From Candidatus Saccharimonadota bacterium (GTDB lineage: Bacteria; Eremiobacterota; Xenobia; Xenobiales; Xenobiaceae), in NCBI GenBank assembly GCA_004554425.1, contig SFMI01000019.1:1-24395 (forward strand): a DNA stretch of 24,395 nucleotides. The letters are read 5' to 3'. The notes below the pieces were generated by a model. The model made no database searches and was not told the DNA's origin. It worked only from the letters and a program-made list of their open reading frames with translations. Every line of letters begins with the position of its first letter. Positions within the stretch are counted from its first letter, which is position 1. This document shows positions 1 through 7,813 of the stretch, one piece after another. A program made the position numbers and the translations under genes.

Positions 1-473
1 GTCAAACTCCGTCGGCAAGACGTAGACTTAAAGCTATTGGTTCACGAGAAAACCGTTGGATGCAAGATGTTAACCACTGTGTATCAAAGGCACTCGTGAA
101 AGCCAATCCCAAGCATACGTTATTTGTCCTTGAAGACTTGTCAGGCGTTCGAAATGCCACAGAGCGCGTTAAAACAAAAGATCGCTATGTATCTGTATCG
201 TGGTCATTCTATGACCTTGAACAGAAGCTTATCTACAAAGCTAAACAAAATCAATCTATAGTAATTAAGGTTGACCCTCGTTATACAAGCCAGCGTTGTC
301 CCGTGTGTGGGCACATTGAAAAAGCCAATCGCAACAAAAAGACACATCTGTTTAGCTGTAAAAGCTGTGGCTACAAATCAAATGATGATCGTGTTGGAGC
401 GATGAATCTGTATCACATGGGGGTAAACTATCTTAGAGATAGTCAAGTACCTGATACAGTTACAGTAGAGTAA
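1..473 (+). CDS. tnpB: TnpB (IS200/IS605 OrfB-type RNA-guided nuclease), 3' part, cut by window edge
   Basis: The frame is open from base 3, and the reading before the first ATG (base 60) is clearly coding: it gives RRRLKAIGSRENRWMQDVNH, the arginine-rich helix usual in TnpB before its RuvC core. The ATG at 60 is therefore internal and the gene starts left of the window. Visible motifs, in order: VLEDLSG with the RuvC-II acidic residue, a zinc ribbon of two CxxC pairs (CPVCGH and CKSCG), and SNDDRVGAMNL carrying the last RuvC aspartate. Family knowledge: TnpB is a compact RuvC nuclease guided by an omega RNA made from the element's right end. It favours retention of the IS200/IS605 element and is the ancestor of Cas12. 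The visible C-terminal half is intact, ending at TAA 471-473. Whether a tnpA transposase lies upstream cannot be seen. Confidence 0.93.
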   Translation, partial: QTPSARRRLKAIGSRENRWMQDVNHCVSKALVKANPKHTLFVLEDLSGVRNATERVKTKDRYVSVSWSFYDLEQKLIYKAKQNQSIVIKVDPRYTSQRCPVCGHIEKANRNKKTHLFSCKSCGYKSNDDRVGAMNLYHMGVNYLRDSQVPDTVTVE

Positions 474-560
474 ATCTCTGCTGTAAAGGGTGTTGTCAAC
501 CACCCTACGATGTAACGCCACCTTAGATAGCGATACTTAAGGAATAAAAGTCGGAGGGGT
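474..560 (+). ncRNA. Putative right end of the tnpB element / omega-RNA scaffold
   Basis: Directly after the tnpB stop are two hairpins. AGGGTG (487-492) pairs with CACCCT (501-506), and CCTTA (521-525) pairs with TAAGG (538-542). In IS200/IS605 elements the omega RNA covers the tnpB 3' end plus the right end, and the guide is the sequence just past the element boundary. The position and structures fit, but the boundary and guide cannot be fixed from one copy. Bases 543-611 up to the convergent nth stop show no other feature. Confidence 0.4.
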
Positions 561-611
561 GATGAAGGCGTATTTGCCAAATTGAACTTGCTCTTCCTGC
601 TTGAAAGCTAA

Positions 612-1253
612 TTAAGGGGCGATAGAGTCTGCTGGGCTAAGTCGGCTGCAAAATGGACATTTAGTGCTGTCGTGAGCTAAAGCTTTGCAATAAGTGCGGC
701 CGCAATCTATAAACTGAAGGTGACGTTTACCCCATTCTTCGGGAGGAAAAAGGCGTTTAAGATCGTCTTCTACTTGTTTGGGAGTTTCGCCCTGAGAGAG
801 TCCCCAGCGTCTGGCCAAGCGAAAAATATGGGTGTCTACAGGAAAAGCTGGCAAATTGAAAGCTTGCAACCTTACTACTGAGGCTGTTTTGTGGCCTACA
901 CCGGCGAGACTTTCCAGGCTTTTGAAATCTTGGGGTATCTGTCCAGAAAAATTATCTAAAAGCTGGCGGCACATAGTTTTTAGGTATTTTGCTTTATTTT
1001 TGGCTAAGCCTAAGCCGTAAATGTGCTGATATATCTCTTCTTGACTGAGTTGATCCATTTTTTCCGGCGTATCGGCTACAGCAAATAAGCTTGCGGTGGC
1101 TTTATTTACCCTTTCGTCGGTGCATTGAGCTGAGAGCATGACTGCTACTAACAAAGTAAAGGGACTGTAAAAAATAAGGCTGGGTTTGGAGTTGGGAAAA
1201 AGCTCATCTAGCTTGGCGCCAACAAAAGCAGCTCTTTGGGCAATAGTTAACAT
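612..1253 (-). CDS. nth: Endonuclease III (DNA glycosylase/AP lyase) with atypical cysteine cluster
   Basis: This 213-aa protein has the usual Nth length and order. The helix-hairpin-helix is LAGVGHKTAS, with the catalytic lysine in HKTA, followed by PVDTHIFRLARR with the catalytic aspartate (VDTH). Nth excises oxidised pyrimidines and cuts the abasic site in base excision repair. E. coli Nth binds a 4Fe-4S cluster through C-x6-C-x2-C-x5-C. Here the C-terminus has C184-x4-C189-x9-C199-x2-C202, and the normal last cysteine is absent, so the cluster is altered or missing. The start ATG (1251-1253) has AAGG about 7 nt upstream. It lies 19 nt after the M50 protease gene on the same strand and is probably cotranscribed with it. 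The stop faces the tnpB element. Confidence 0.93.
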   Translation of the reverse strand: MLTIAQRAAFVGAKLDELFPNSKPSLIFYSPFTLLVAVMLSAQCTDERVNKATASLFAVADTPEKMDQLSQEEIYQHIYGLGLAKNKAKYLKTMCRQLLDNFSGQIPQDFKSLESLAGVGHKTASVVRLQAFNLPAFPVDTHIFRLARRWGLSQGETPKQVEDDLKRLFPPEEWGKRHLQFIDCGRTYCKALAHDSTKCPFCSRLSPADSIAP

Positions 1254-1272
1254 GTTATAACCTTGTTTGTGT

Positions 1273-2319
1273 CTACTTTACATCGACAATTCTGAGACCA
1301 TCATTATTTGCAGAGGGTGTTGATGGTTTTGAAGAATCATCGTCGCCATCGGAAATGAACTCGGCGTCAATAATTTTGCCTTCGCCAGGGAAGTTAGGAC
1401 GCTGATTATGGCGCACTGATCCTTCGGAAATAATGTATTCAGGCGCCTCTTTTGTATTGCGCTCTTTATCATAAGATGAAGTTGTTGCAGCGCCAAAGTT
1501 TATTTGACTATTGGGGTTAAAACCACTCATGCCGAGGATATGGCTCATGACATTTCCCATGGTGCCTAAACCAAGGCCAAAAAGATCGGCGAGGCTGGCT
1601 GTACCTTCTTTTACTCGACGCATGCGTTCAAGCATGATGGCTTGATTGAGTTCTTGACTGCCGCTCCACCAGATAAAAATGGCAATAACAATCAGCATAT
1701 GGTTATAACCGGCACCATAGATAGCCATAATTATGGCACAAGCTCTACCAATGCTAACCGCTTTGTCAGTGGCCGTAAGAAAATCGTATTTTTTTGATAA
1801 AAAACCGCGTAATACACGACCGCCGTCCATAGGAAAGGCCGGAATTAAATTAAAGGCCATTAAAACAATATTACTCCACATGAACCAATAGAGAGTTTCT
1901 ACTCCATATATTTGTACTATGGGAATAAAATTGGCTGCTAAATGAGGGATAAAGACAAAATCTGTAAAGAGATAAGTAGCCAGGGCCAAGACAAAATTGA
2001 CAGCTGGGCCGGCCAAAGCCACTAAAACTTCCTGGCGTGGCGTTTGAGGCAAACTTTGTAAAGTCGCTACGCCACCAAAAGGCCACAATGTTATATCTCG
2101 GGTAGAAATTCCAAAATGTCTGGCTGTTAAAGCATGGCCATATTCGTGTAAAGTAACGACTCCAAAAATGATTAAGGTAAAGAATACGCTGATTAAGCTG
2201 GTAGCCCAATCATTTTTGGCTCCGCGTGAGAGAAATATCCAGATTAACAACAGCACGAAGGTATAGTGAACATATATATCAATACCCCACAATTTTGCTA
2301 ATTTAAATGACCAACGCAT
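1273..2319 (-). CDS. Site-2 protease family (M50) intramembrane zinc metalloprotease
   Basis: This 348-aa multi-pass membrane protein has the S2P core: HEYGH at residues 58-62 (two histidines and glutamate of HExxH), the ALAGPAVN segment near residue 101, and AFPMDGG around 161-167 giving the third zinc ligand (aspartate). Members cut transmembrane segments of substrates such as anti-sigma factors. Many bacterial members of this group carry two CBS domains after the core. Here they are replaced by about 120 soluble, low-complexity residues with an IIDAEFIS motif and an acidic DGDDDSS stretch. The ATG is preceded by an AGGA-type SD (GCAGGAAATAC). It lies just upstream of nth. The substrate cannot be deduced. 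Confidence 0.9.
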   Translation of the reverse strand: MRWSFKLAKLWGIDIYVHYTFVLLLIWIFLSRGAKNDWATSLISVFFTLIIFGVVTLHEYGHALTARHFGISTRDITLWPFGGVATLQSLPQTPRQEVLVALAGPAVNFVLALATYLFTDFVFIPHLAANFIPIVQIYGVETLYWFMWSNIVLMAFNLIPAFPMDGGRVLRGFLSKKYDFLTATDKAVSIGRACAIIMAIYGAGYNHMLIVIAIFIWWSGSQELNQAIMLERMRRVKEGTASLADLFGLGLGTMGNVMSHILGMSGFNPNSQINFGAATTSSYDKERNTKEAPEYIISEGSVRHNQRPNFPGEGKIIDAEFISDGDDDSSKPSTPSANNDGLRIVDVK

Positions 2320-2453
2320 AAATTTAGTATTTCCTGCTCTTTGCTGAAGCTAATCGAGTCTGAAAAAATGATATAAGACTCTGTGCAACTATTCTAACAT
2401 AGAAGTATTAGCGGTTAGTTTGCATTATGTTGGAATTGAATATAGATAAAAAC

Positions 2454-2517
2454 CCTGCCGAGCGTAAAGCAACATATTTATAAAACTAAACAGTTGTTTA
2501 TTGGTGTGCGAGCAGGG
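2454..2517 (-). terminator. Probable terminator after the zinc-ribbon gene
   Basis: Reading the minus strand, CCCTGC (2512-2517) pairs with GCAGGG (2454-2459), and TTTTT follows immediately. The enclosed region can form a smaller AAAC/GTTT stem. The large loop lowers confidence. The rest of 2320-2549 holds the leader and promoter region of the M50 gene, including a GAGTCT/AGACTC inverted repeat at 2356-2381. No gene was seen there. Confidence 0.5.
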
Positions 2518-2549
2518 CCATTTTTTTCTATCAAGCTTGGCTAGCCAAC

Positions 2550-3551
2550 TTAGAAATAATCGGCTAACTCTGTTTGCAAATCATTTAATTCTAAGGCTGC
2601 TGCTGAAGCTTGATCGAGGCCGTTATACAAATAGTCTATTTGCGGATCTTCTACAAAGTTGCGGCATATTTCTAAGCCTTCGATATAAGAACTCATGCCT
2701 ATTTCAAAGCGTTCGGCTATAGAAGGATCAATTTGTTCTCTTTCCAAGGCAGGACGCACTCTGTTGAGATATAGCTTGCGATAGGCATAAGCGCTACTTA
2801 ACAGTTTGTCTAATACTTCGGCAGCTTCTTGAGTGTAAGCTTGGCCGCTTTCTACTGAGCGCACCAATTGCTCCAGCTTTAAGATATTGCCGGGCAAGGG
2901 AGACTCGAAGTTACTATCGCTGAGGCCAGTCTCTAAATCGGTATATTCAGTTGGTGGTGCTTGTACTAATTGCATAAGCACGGCTGAACACTTGGAACAG
3001 TAACGAGCTGAGGCGGGATTTTGTTGACCGCAACGCATACAAGTGAGCTTTTTAGAAGAATCGTCGTCTAAACCTAAGCTTTTTTTCATTTGAGCACATA
3101 TGCGTTTGGTGGATGGCAAACTGGCACTAATACGTCGCCAACCATTTTTGAGCAATTGCTTATCGCCCGTTTCGCACCAGGAGGCCAACTCGCGGCAGCC
3201 TAGAGCCTGGCAATCCAAACAGTGAGCCAAAAGCTCTAAATCTTCAGCATTAAGCTGCTCTAAAGCACCATCAAGGTTGTTCTGAGTTTCTTCAATTTTT
3301 TCTAAGGTATCTTGGAGAATAATTTTGAAAGCTTCAGGCTCAATCTTACCGTCTAAAGCTAAACCTACGGTGACTAGTAATTCTTCGAAGTTGGGAGCTC
3401 CAGATACTAAACGACATTCGATATTTATGTGAGTTAAATCGTTATGAATCAAGCGATCCAAATTGAGTAACATAATATCAAATTCTGGCAAATTTAATTC
3501 ATCTAAGCTCTTTTTTTCACCATTTTGAACTATATACATAATTCTAGCCAT
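2550..3551 (-). CDS. Zinc-ribbon protein, probable 3' part of a frameshift-split gene
   Basis: I do not recognise a named family. From the first ATG it is 333 aa: a mainly helical N-terminal half, a zinc ribbon C171-x2-C174...C185-x2-C188 (CMRCGQQNP then YCSKC), and a helical C-terminal module. The ATG at 3551 is a doubtful start: its only SD-like bases (CAGG) sit almost against the ATG. The same frame stays open upstream to a stop at 3681-3683, with a plausible protein sequence (KHALKLELTQVQTLLNHPL) and no ATG, GTG or TTG. It overlaps the end of the upstream ORF, so it is best read as the continuation of that ORF in another frame. Its C-terminal module resembles the end of the upstream ORF (GM....DKFLQN against GM....LEICRN), which supports one protein. 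Function is unknown. Confidence 0.7.
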   Translation of the reverse strand: MARIMYIVQNGEKKSLDELNLPEFDIMLLNLDRLIHNDLTHINIECRLVSGAPNFEELLVTVGLALDGKIEPEAFKIILQDTLEKIEETQNNLDGALEQLNAEDLELLAHCLDCQALGCRELASWCETGDKQLLKNGWRRISASLPSTKRICAQMKKSLGLDDDSSKKLTCMRCGQQNPASARYCSKCSAVLMQLVQAPPTEYTDLETGLSDSNFESPLPGNILKLEQLVRSVESGQAYTQEAAEVLDKLLSSAYAYRKLYLNRVRPALEREQIDPSIAERFEIGMSSYIEGLEICRNFVEDPQIDYLYNGLDQASAAALELNDLQTELADYF

Positions 3552-3680
3552 GCCTGCTTTGAGCGCTTGGCTGTGGACATCACAAAGTGAAGCTAAAGGG
3601 TGATTAAGTAAAGTTTGGACTTGAGTAAGTTCTAATTTTAAAGCATGTTTTATAGCTTGCCAGAGATAATAGAGATCTTT
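3552..3680 (-). other. Open coding-like extension without a start codon
   Basis: These 43 codons are in frame with the zinc-ribbon ORF. They run from just after a TGA (3681-3683) to the ATG at 3551 and overlap the upstream ORF's last 31 nt. They contain no ATG, GTG or TTG, but the translation is normal-looking. One extra A in the AAAA run at 3678-3681 would join the upstream ORF to this frame (reading VEKDLYYLWQAIKHALK). Confidence 0.55.
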
Positions 3681-4420
3681 TCAACTAAGGGATGGCGGGC
3701 ATATTTCTTTTCAGCTGCTGCCCATTGTCCCATGTCGCTCATGACCGTATACATAGTGACTGTAGTTGTTACCAAAAGGTGCAAAGCATCATCTAAAGCT
3801 TTAGTTTGGCCATTTTGTAAAAACTTATCCATGGCACCCATACCGGCTTCGACGTTGGTCATAACTTTTTGGGCGCATTCCGATAGGGAAGATTCGCCAT
3901 AAAATAAGACAAAACGTTTTACTGCTGCGCGAAGTCGAATTGTAAAATCGGCAGCCGGTGTGAAAAAGGCCGCTAATACGGAAGGCTCGACGTGGCCTTG
4001 TAAAATATTTTGGCCAACTTTAAGCAAATGGTCGTAAACAGGATAAGGAGACATGACCATTTGCTCTCCTACTTCCGCATTGAGCTCGTCCCACAGAGTA
4101 GCTACAGCTTCGGCACTGTATTTTAAGTCGCGCCCTGCTTTTTCGATAGCAAAAGTTTCTATGTCATTTAAGGAATTTTCTAAGTCTTGTAAGGCCCTTT
4201 CATGTGCTTCCAGCTCAGATTGAAGCTTTTTGACTAAATTTTGAAATGTATCAGTCCAGATGGCATCCCAGGTAAAGCGTTCTAGACCAGTACGTTCGAA
4301 GGCGATTACCTGTCTGGCTTTGACAAACAATCCATTTAAGTCTCCGGGGGTAGCTTCACCGACGGATATCTTTTCACATACTTTAATTATCTGTTGTAAG
4401 GAAGCAGGAATCTCAGGCAA
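3650..4420 (-). CDS. Helical protein of unknown function, probable 5' part of a split zinc-ribbon gene
   Basis: About 256 aa, no recognised family, no signal peptide, mostly amphipathic helix with a likely coiled coil near LQSELEAHERALQDLENSL. The frame opens at a TTG at 4453. A second TTG at 4418-4420 has a good SD (GGAG, 8 nt spacing), so I choose it, giving MPEIPASLQQIIKVCEK. The ORF ends ...VEKISIISGKL at 3650, inside a region where the neighbouring frame becomes open and coding-like into the zinc-ribbon ORF. The two halves joined would be about 620 aa. An assembly indel, a true frameshift mutation, or ribosomal frameshifting are all possible. The sequence before it contains a CCCGATATTCGGG inverted repeat (4477-4489). 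Confidence 0.7.
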   Translation of the reverse strand: MPEIPASLQQIIKVCEKISVGEATPGDLNGLFVKARQVIAFERTGLERFTWDAIWTDTFQNLVKKLQSELEAHERALQDLENSLNDIETFAIEKAGRDLKYSAEAVATLWDELNAEVGEQMVMSPYPVYDHLLKVGQNILQGHVEPSVLAAFFTPAADFTIRLRAAVKRFVLFYGESSLSECAQKVMTNVEAGMGAMDKFLQNGQTKALDDALHLLVTTTVTMYTVMSDMGQWAAAEKKYARHPLVEKISIISGKL

Positions 4421-4550
4421 TTTTCTTTCTCCGTATTGTAGTCTGCTGCGCAAAAATCAGAACAAATTTCACAAATCCCGATATTCGGGAAACTTCGTTA
4501 ATAGCTTAGGTTGTACCTTTGAAGACGGTTGGTCATTTTTCGATAAACAA

Positions 4551-4584
4551 AAAAGGCTGCCAGGCAATGCCGGGCAGCCTTTTT
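4551..4584 (-). terminator. Intrinsic terminator of the TPR gene
   Basis: GGCTGCC (4555-4561) and GGCAGCC (4573-4579) form a perfect 7-bp stem with an inner GGC/GCC pair. A-rich and T-rich flanks lie on both sides, so minus transcripts end in TTTTTTG. It lies 33 bases past the TPR stop codon and separates that gene from the next. Confidence 0.85.
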
Positions 4585-4616
4585 ATTTTAGCGTCAATAA
4601 ATTCGTGAGCTAAAAA

Positions 4617-6335
4617 CTATTGCCAGTCGGGAGTGATATTTACCCAGGAAGAAGATTTAAAACTATCGGAAGTAATGGCTCCCATATTGCCAGTTAATGA
4701 TTTCGGGAGCAAAGTAGTGTTAGTATCGACAGCAGAACCTTGAATTTGGAAAAGCATAGTGCCTGCTTCGCCAATATCTAAAGTATTTAAAACTTCCAAA
4801 TTAGCATTTACTTTTTGCAAAGCTTCTTCTTTATCGGGACGTTTGCCCTTTTCCAATTTGCGCATCTCCGCTTGGAGCTGCTTGTAAGTATCAGCTTTGT
4901 AGTTCTCAAATTGATCGCGCATAGCAGCGCACTGAGAAGATATAGACGCTGTGCGTCTCCAAGCTTGATATATACACTCCATAGCTTTGGCATATTGTTT
5001 GCGAGAAGCTTCAATTTCGGCCAAAGAACTGAAAGCGCAGCGCTGGACAAACATGGCATCAGGGCCAGAGTAGAGCAAAGCTTCACGGCAAGCTTTTTCG
5101 CGCAAGGCACTTTGGCTCTCGGCATAGGCTGTGTAAAGCAAACTCATAGGACTATTGGAACTCCTAAGAGTTTGCAAATCTTCTGGAGTAACACAAGCCA
5201 TGGCTTTTTTGTTGTCACCGCGCTCGAAATGAATCAGAGCCATGCCAACTTTAGCGGAGGCTGTTTGTATGGGAGTGAAAGTAGATGAAGAGGCTATGGT
5301 ATTGTAAGCGCTGAGAGCCTCATCGAAACGGCCAGCTTCTTTGAGTAAGCAAGCTTTTTGATAGTAAGCATTGAAATCGTCTGGAGCTTGGCTTATTTGC
5401 TCTTCGTAAGCGGTTAAACCTTCGTCGACTTGGTTGGCGCACAAATAGAGAGTACGCAAAGCGACAGGAATGCGATGGTCGGTTGGACGCAAATCTTTAG
5501 CAGTGGTGTACTCTTGACGAGAAGTGGCAAAGTCGCCGGTTTGCTTGGCAATATCACCTTTATAAAGGTGCAAAACTGGGTTGCGTCTGAAAAGGGAAGC
5601 CAAGTCGTTGAGCTGAGCTACGGCACGGTTGGTTTCGCCTACGGAAGCATTGGCAAAAGCGTCCCACAGTTGCAAATATTTGTTTTCTTTGCGGACAGTT
5701 AAGCCTTCGTCAAAGTATTTTTTCGCTAAAGAGTAATTGCCACTGATAAAGGAGTTGATACCGTTGACTAATTGTTGAGTGGCTGAAGTGGGATCGAGAT
5801 CGCGAGTTTTTTCCCAGCTTTCCATAGCTATACGTGAATCTTCGGGGTCGTTGCTCAGGCACCAACGCTCAAAGTACGCTGTACCTTTGGCAAAATAACA
5901 ACCGGCTTGAGCTACACGGAATTCCATGGTGTTCCATTTAGGCATGATGTCTACACTGTGGTTGGCCAAAGCGATAGCATCTTCATTTTTGCCTTGATTG
6001 AGGTGGTAGACAGCTTGCTGATTGATTCGAGCATAAGCTGTAGCCGCGTTGTGATTTTTAGGAGACAACTTAAGGACAATTTCTAAGCGTTGCAAAGCTT
6101 TTATATAATGGCCCATGCGGTATAAGATCATGGCCTTAGCATATTGAGCGTTGGCATCTTTGGGATTTTTAGACAAGTGCTGATCGATCAGGGTGTTGGC
6201 TTTTGTGTAATTTTTGGCGTTGAAATACTTTAAAGCCTCGCCGACGAGTTTGTCATCAGCTTGAGCAGGTGAAAGCCCGGCAACAGACAGGCCGACAGTG
6301 AGAGCACATACAAGTAAAAACTTAGAAAAATTCAC
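4617..6335 (-). CDS. Secreted/periplasmic tetratricopeptide-repeat protein
   Basis: The N-terminus is a Sec signal peptide: hydrophobic core LLVCALTVGLSVAG followed by SPAQA and a probable cleavage before DDKLVGEALKYF. The mature part is about 545 aa of helical TPR units, for example DANAQYAKAMILYRMGHYIKALQRLE and FNAYYQKACLLKEAGRFDEAL, so it is likely a scaffold or interaction protein outside the inner membrane. The longest frame begins at a TTG (6356) without a visible SD. The GTG at 6333-6335 has GGGA close upstream and gives a shorter, more usual signal peptide, so I choose it with modest certainty (572 aa). The C-terminal 60 residues lack clear TPR pattern. It is followed by a strong terminator. 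The specific partner is unknown. Confidence 0.85.
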   Translation of the reverse strand: MNFSKFLLVCALTVGLSVAGLSPAQADDKLVGEALKYFNAKNYTKANTLIDQHLSKNPKDANAQYAKAMILYRMGHYIKALQRLEIVLKLSPKNHNAATAYARINQQAVYHLNQGKNEDAIALANHSVDIMPKWNTMEFRVAQAGCYFAKGTAYFERWCLSNDPEDSRIAMESWEKTRDLDPTSATQQLVNGINSFISGNYSLAKKYFDEGLTVRKENKYLQLWDAFANASVGETNRAVAQLNDLASLFRRNPVLHLYKGDIAKQTGDFATSRQEYTTAKDLRPTDHRIPVALRTLYLCANQVDEGLTAYEEQISQAPDDFNAYYQKACLLKEAGRFDEALSAYNTIASSSTFTPIQTASAKVGMALIHFERGDNKKAMACVTPEDLQTLRSSNSPMSLLYTAYAESQSALREKACREALLYSGPDAMFVQRCAFSSLAEIEASRKQYAKAMECIYQAWRRTASISSQCAAMRDQFENYKADTYKQLQAEMRKLEKGKRPDKEEALQKVNANLEVLNTLDIGEAGTMLFQIQGSAVDTNTTLLPKSLTGNMGAITSDSFKSSSWVNITPDWQ

Positions 6336-6397
6336 GATATCCCAAAAACCTTTCAACTGATAATTAAAAATATACGCTAGAAAAGACGATCGCTGCG

Positions 6398-6419
6398 CAG
6401 CTTCGCTCTTGCGAAGTTG
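6398..6419 (-). terminator. Hairpin downstream of the AI-2E family gene
   Basis: CAGCTTCGC (6398-6406) pairs with GCGAAGTTG (6411-6419), 9 bp with one G-T pair and a four-base loop. On the minus strand it lies 12 bases after the stop codon. The T-rich stretch (TCTTTTC) follows only after some spacing, so terminator is likely but not certain. A GCTGCGCAGC palindrome (6392-6401) overlaps it. Confidence 0.5.
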
Positions 6420-6430
6420 TTTACCTGCGC

Positions 6431-7789
6431 CTAATTTTGAGGTTGATTGTCGGCAACGGCTTCCGAATTTATGGGAATTTGCGGCTTTTGCTCGCGTTGT
6501 TTTAATTGCTTCAAAAGTTTTGCTTCTAGATCAGGAGTACAATAATGAATAACTAATATTTTTACTGCAGCCACAATAGGCGAAGCTAATACTACTCCCC
6601 AAAAACCAAATACATTGGCAAAAACCATCATGCCAATCATCAAACTAAGTGGATGAAGGCCCAGGCTGTCTCCCATAATTTTTGGTACTAATAAATTGTT
6701 TTCAGCTTGTTGAATGAGGGTGTAAACGGCCGCCACGATTAAAGCTAAAGTAATGCCGCCAGTATCAGGTAAAGCTAAAGCTAAAAATATAGCCGGCAAT
6801 GCTCCTAAAATAGGGCCGATTATAGGAATTGCTTCTGTAATACCTGCAATAATTCCCAAAGCTATGCAGTACTTAGGCATTACCAAAGCCATAAGTAAGG
6901 TGGTTAAACTGCCGACTGCACAACAAAGCAATACTTGACCTTTTATAAAGCTTTTCATGGAGTAATGTAATTGCAGCAGAATGTTCTTGGCTGGTTGGCG
7001 GCGGCGAACAGGCAATAAATTGACCCAAAAATCTACCAGCTCTTGGCCTTCACTGAGCATGTAAAAAGAGATAAAGGGAACCATTACTATGGCTGTGACA
7101 ACCCAAACTACAGCAGAAGAAAAGGCCCCCGCATATTGCAATCCGCTATTAATAAGCTGTCCGGCCAAGCTTCCGGCTTGATTTACCAGCTCGGTAATGT
7201 TGGCTTGTACACTATTTGGCAAAACTTCTAGGTGGGTTTGGCGAAAATCGTTTAAAATAGCGATTGCCTTTTGAGTAATAGCTGGAAAATTCTCAGCTAA
7301 ATTTTTGATTTCGCCAAACAGTTGGGGAGCAGCTAAAGCAAATACGCCTAAAGCCAGGGCCAAGAGCAAAATATAAGTGATAACTAGCGATTTTGTGTAA
7401 GAAAAATATTGGGCGCCTGGTATTTTTCTGATTTGAATCATCAGAAATTCGACTATGGGATTTACCACATAGACAAAAATAAGTACCAGCAAAAGTAAGG
7501 GAGTAATACTTAAGGTCTCTTCGATAGCTTGTTTTGTCCAAGGATGAAAACAAGCAATGATGAGACCTAGTATCAGCAAAACAGTGCCTAACCCTTTGAC
7601 GCTGTTTACTAAGCGACGTCCGGTTTGCTCGCTTAGCGGAGCTAAATTCGAGGCCGACGGAGCACAAGCTTGGCTGGCAAAGGCGATAACTGTGTCTGAA
7701 GGCACCGTTTCACTTGTCTGGGAGACAGCGGAAACAGGAGCTGTAGTTTGGGGAAATTCTGATTCTGTTGGGGAGGGACTAACTTTCAA
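6431..7789 (-). CDS. AI-2E family transporter / putative permease
   Basis: This 452-aa polytopic membrane protein has about eight hydrophobic segments. The last third has family-typical sequences: EAIPIIGPILGALPA and NLLVPKIMGDSLGLHPL. Family members export or take up diverse solutes (AI-2 in TqsA; others act as Na+/H+ antiporters), so the substrate is not implied by the name. The first 60 residues are a soluble Ser/Thr/Pro-rich extension before the first membrane helix, which is unusual. The start is TTG (7787-7789) with GGAG 6 nt upstream, a convincing SD. The speA stop is only 24 nt upstream, so the two are probably one transcript. A role in polyamine or agmatine movement would be only a guess from this context. 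Confidence 0.88.
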   Translation of the reverse strand: MKVSPSPTESEFPQTTAPVSAVSQTSETVPSDTVIAFASQACAPSASNLAPLSEQTGRRLVNSVKGLGTVLLILGLIIACFHPWTKQAIEETLSITPLLLLVLIFVYVVNPIVEFLMIQIRKIPGAQYFSYTKSLVITYILLLALALGVFALAAPQLFGEIKNLAENFPAITQKAIAILNDFRQTHLEVLPNSVQANITELVNQAGSLAGQLINSGLQYAGAFSSAVVWVVTAIVMVPFISFYMLSEGQELVDFWVNLLPVRRRQPAKNILLQLHYSMKSFIKGQVLLCCAVGSLTTLLMALVMPKYCIALGIIAGITEAIPIIGPILGALPAIFLALALPDTGGITLALIVAAVYTLIQQAENNLLVPKIMGDSLGLHPLSLMIGMMVFANVFGFWGVVLASPIVAAVKILVIHYCTPDLEAKLLKQLKQREQKPQIPINSEAVADNQPQN

Positions 7790-7813
7790 ATTAAGCTCCG
7801 TTTCTTAGTCATT

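Noticed and set aside
2537..2548. TTGGCTAGCCAA 12-bp palindrome just after the zinc-ribbon stop codon
   Set aside because: Too short with no loop or T-run; likely chance, and located at a gene end rather than in a promoter.
4815..5288. 157-codon plus-strand ORF inside the TPR gene
   Set aside because: Antisense shadow of a clearly coding TPR frame; no motifs.
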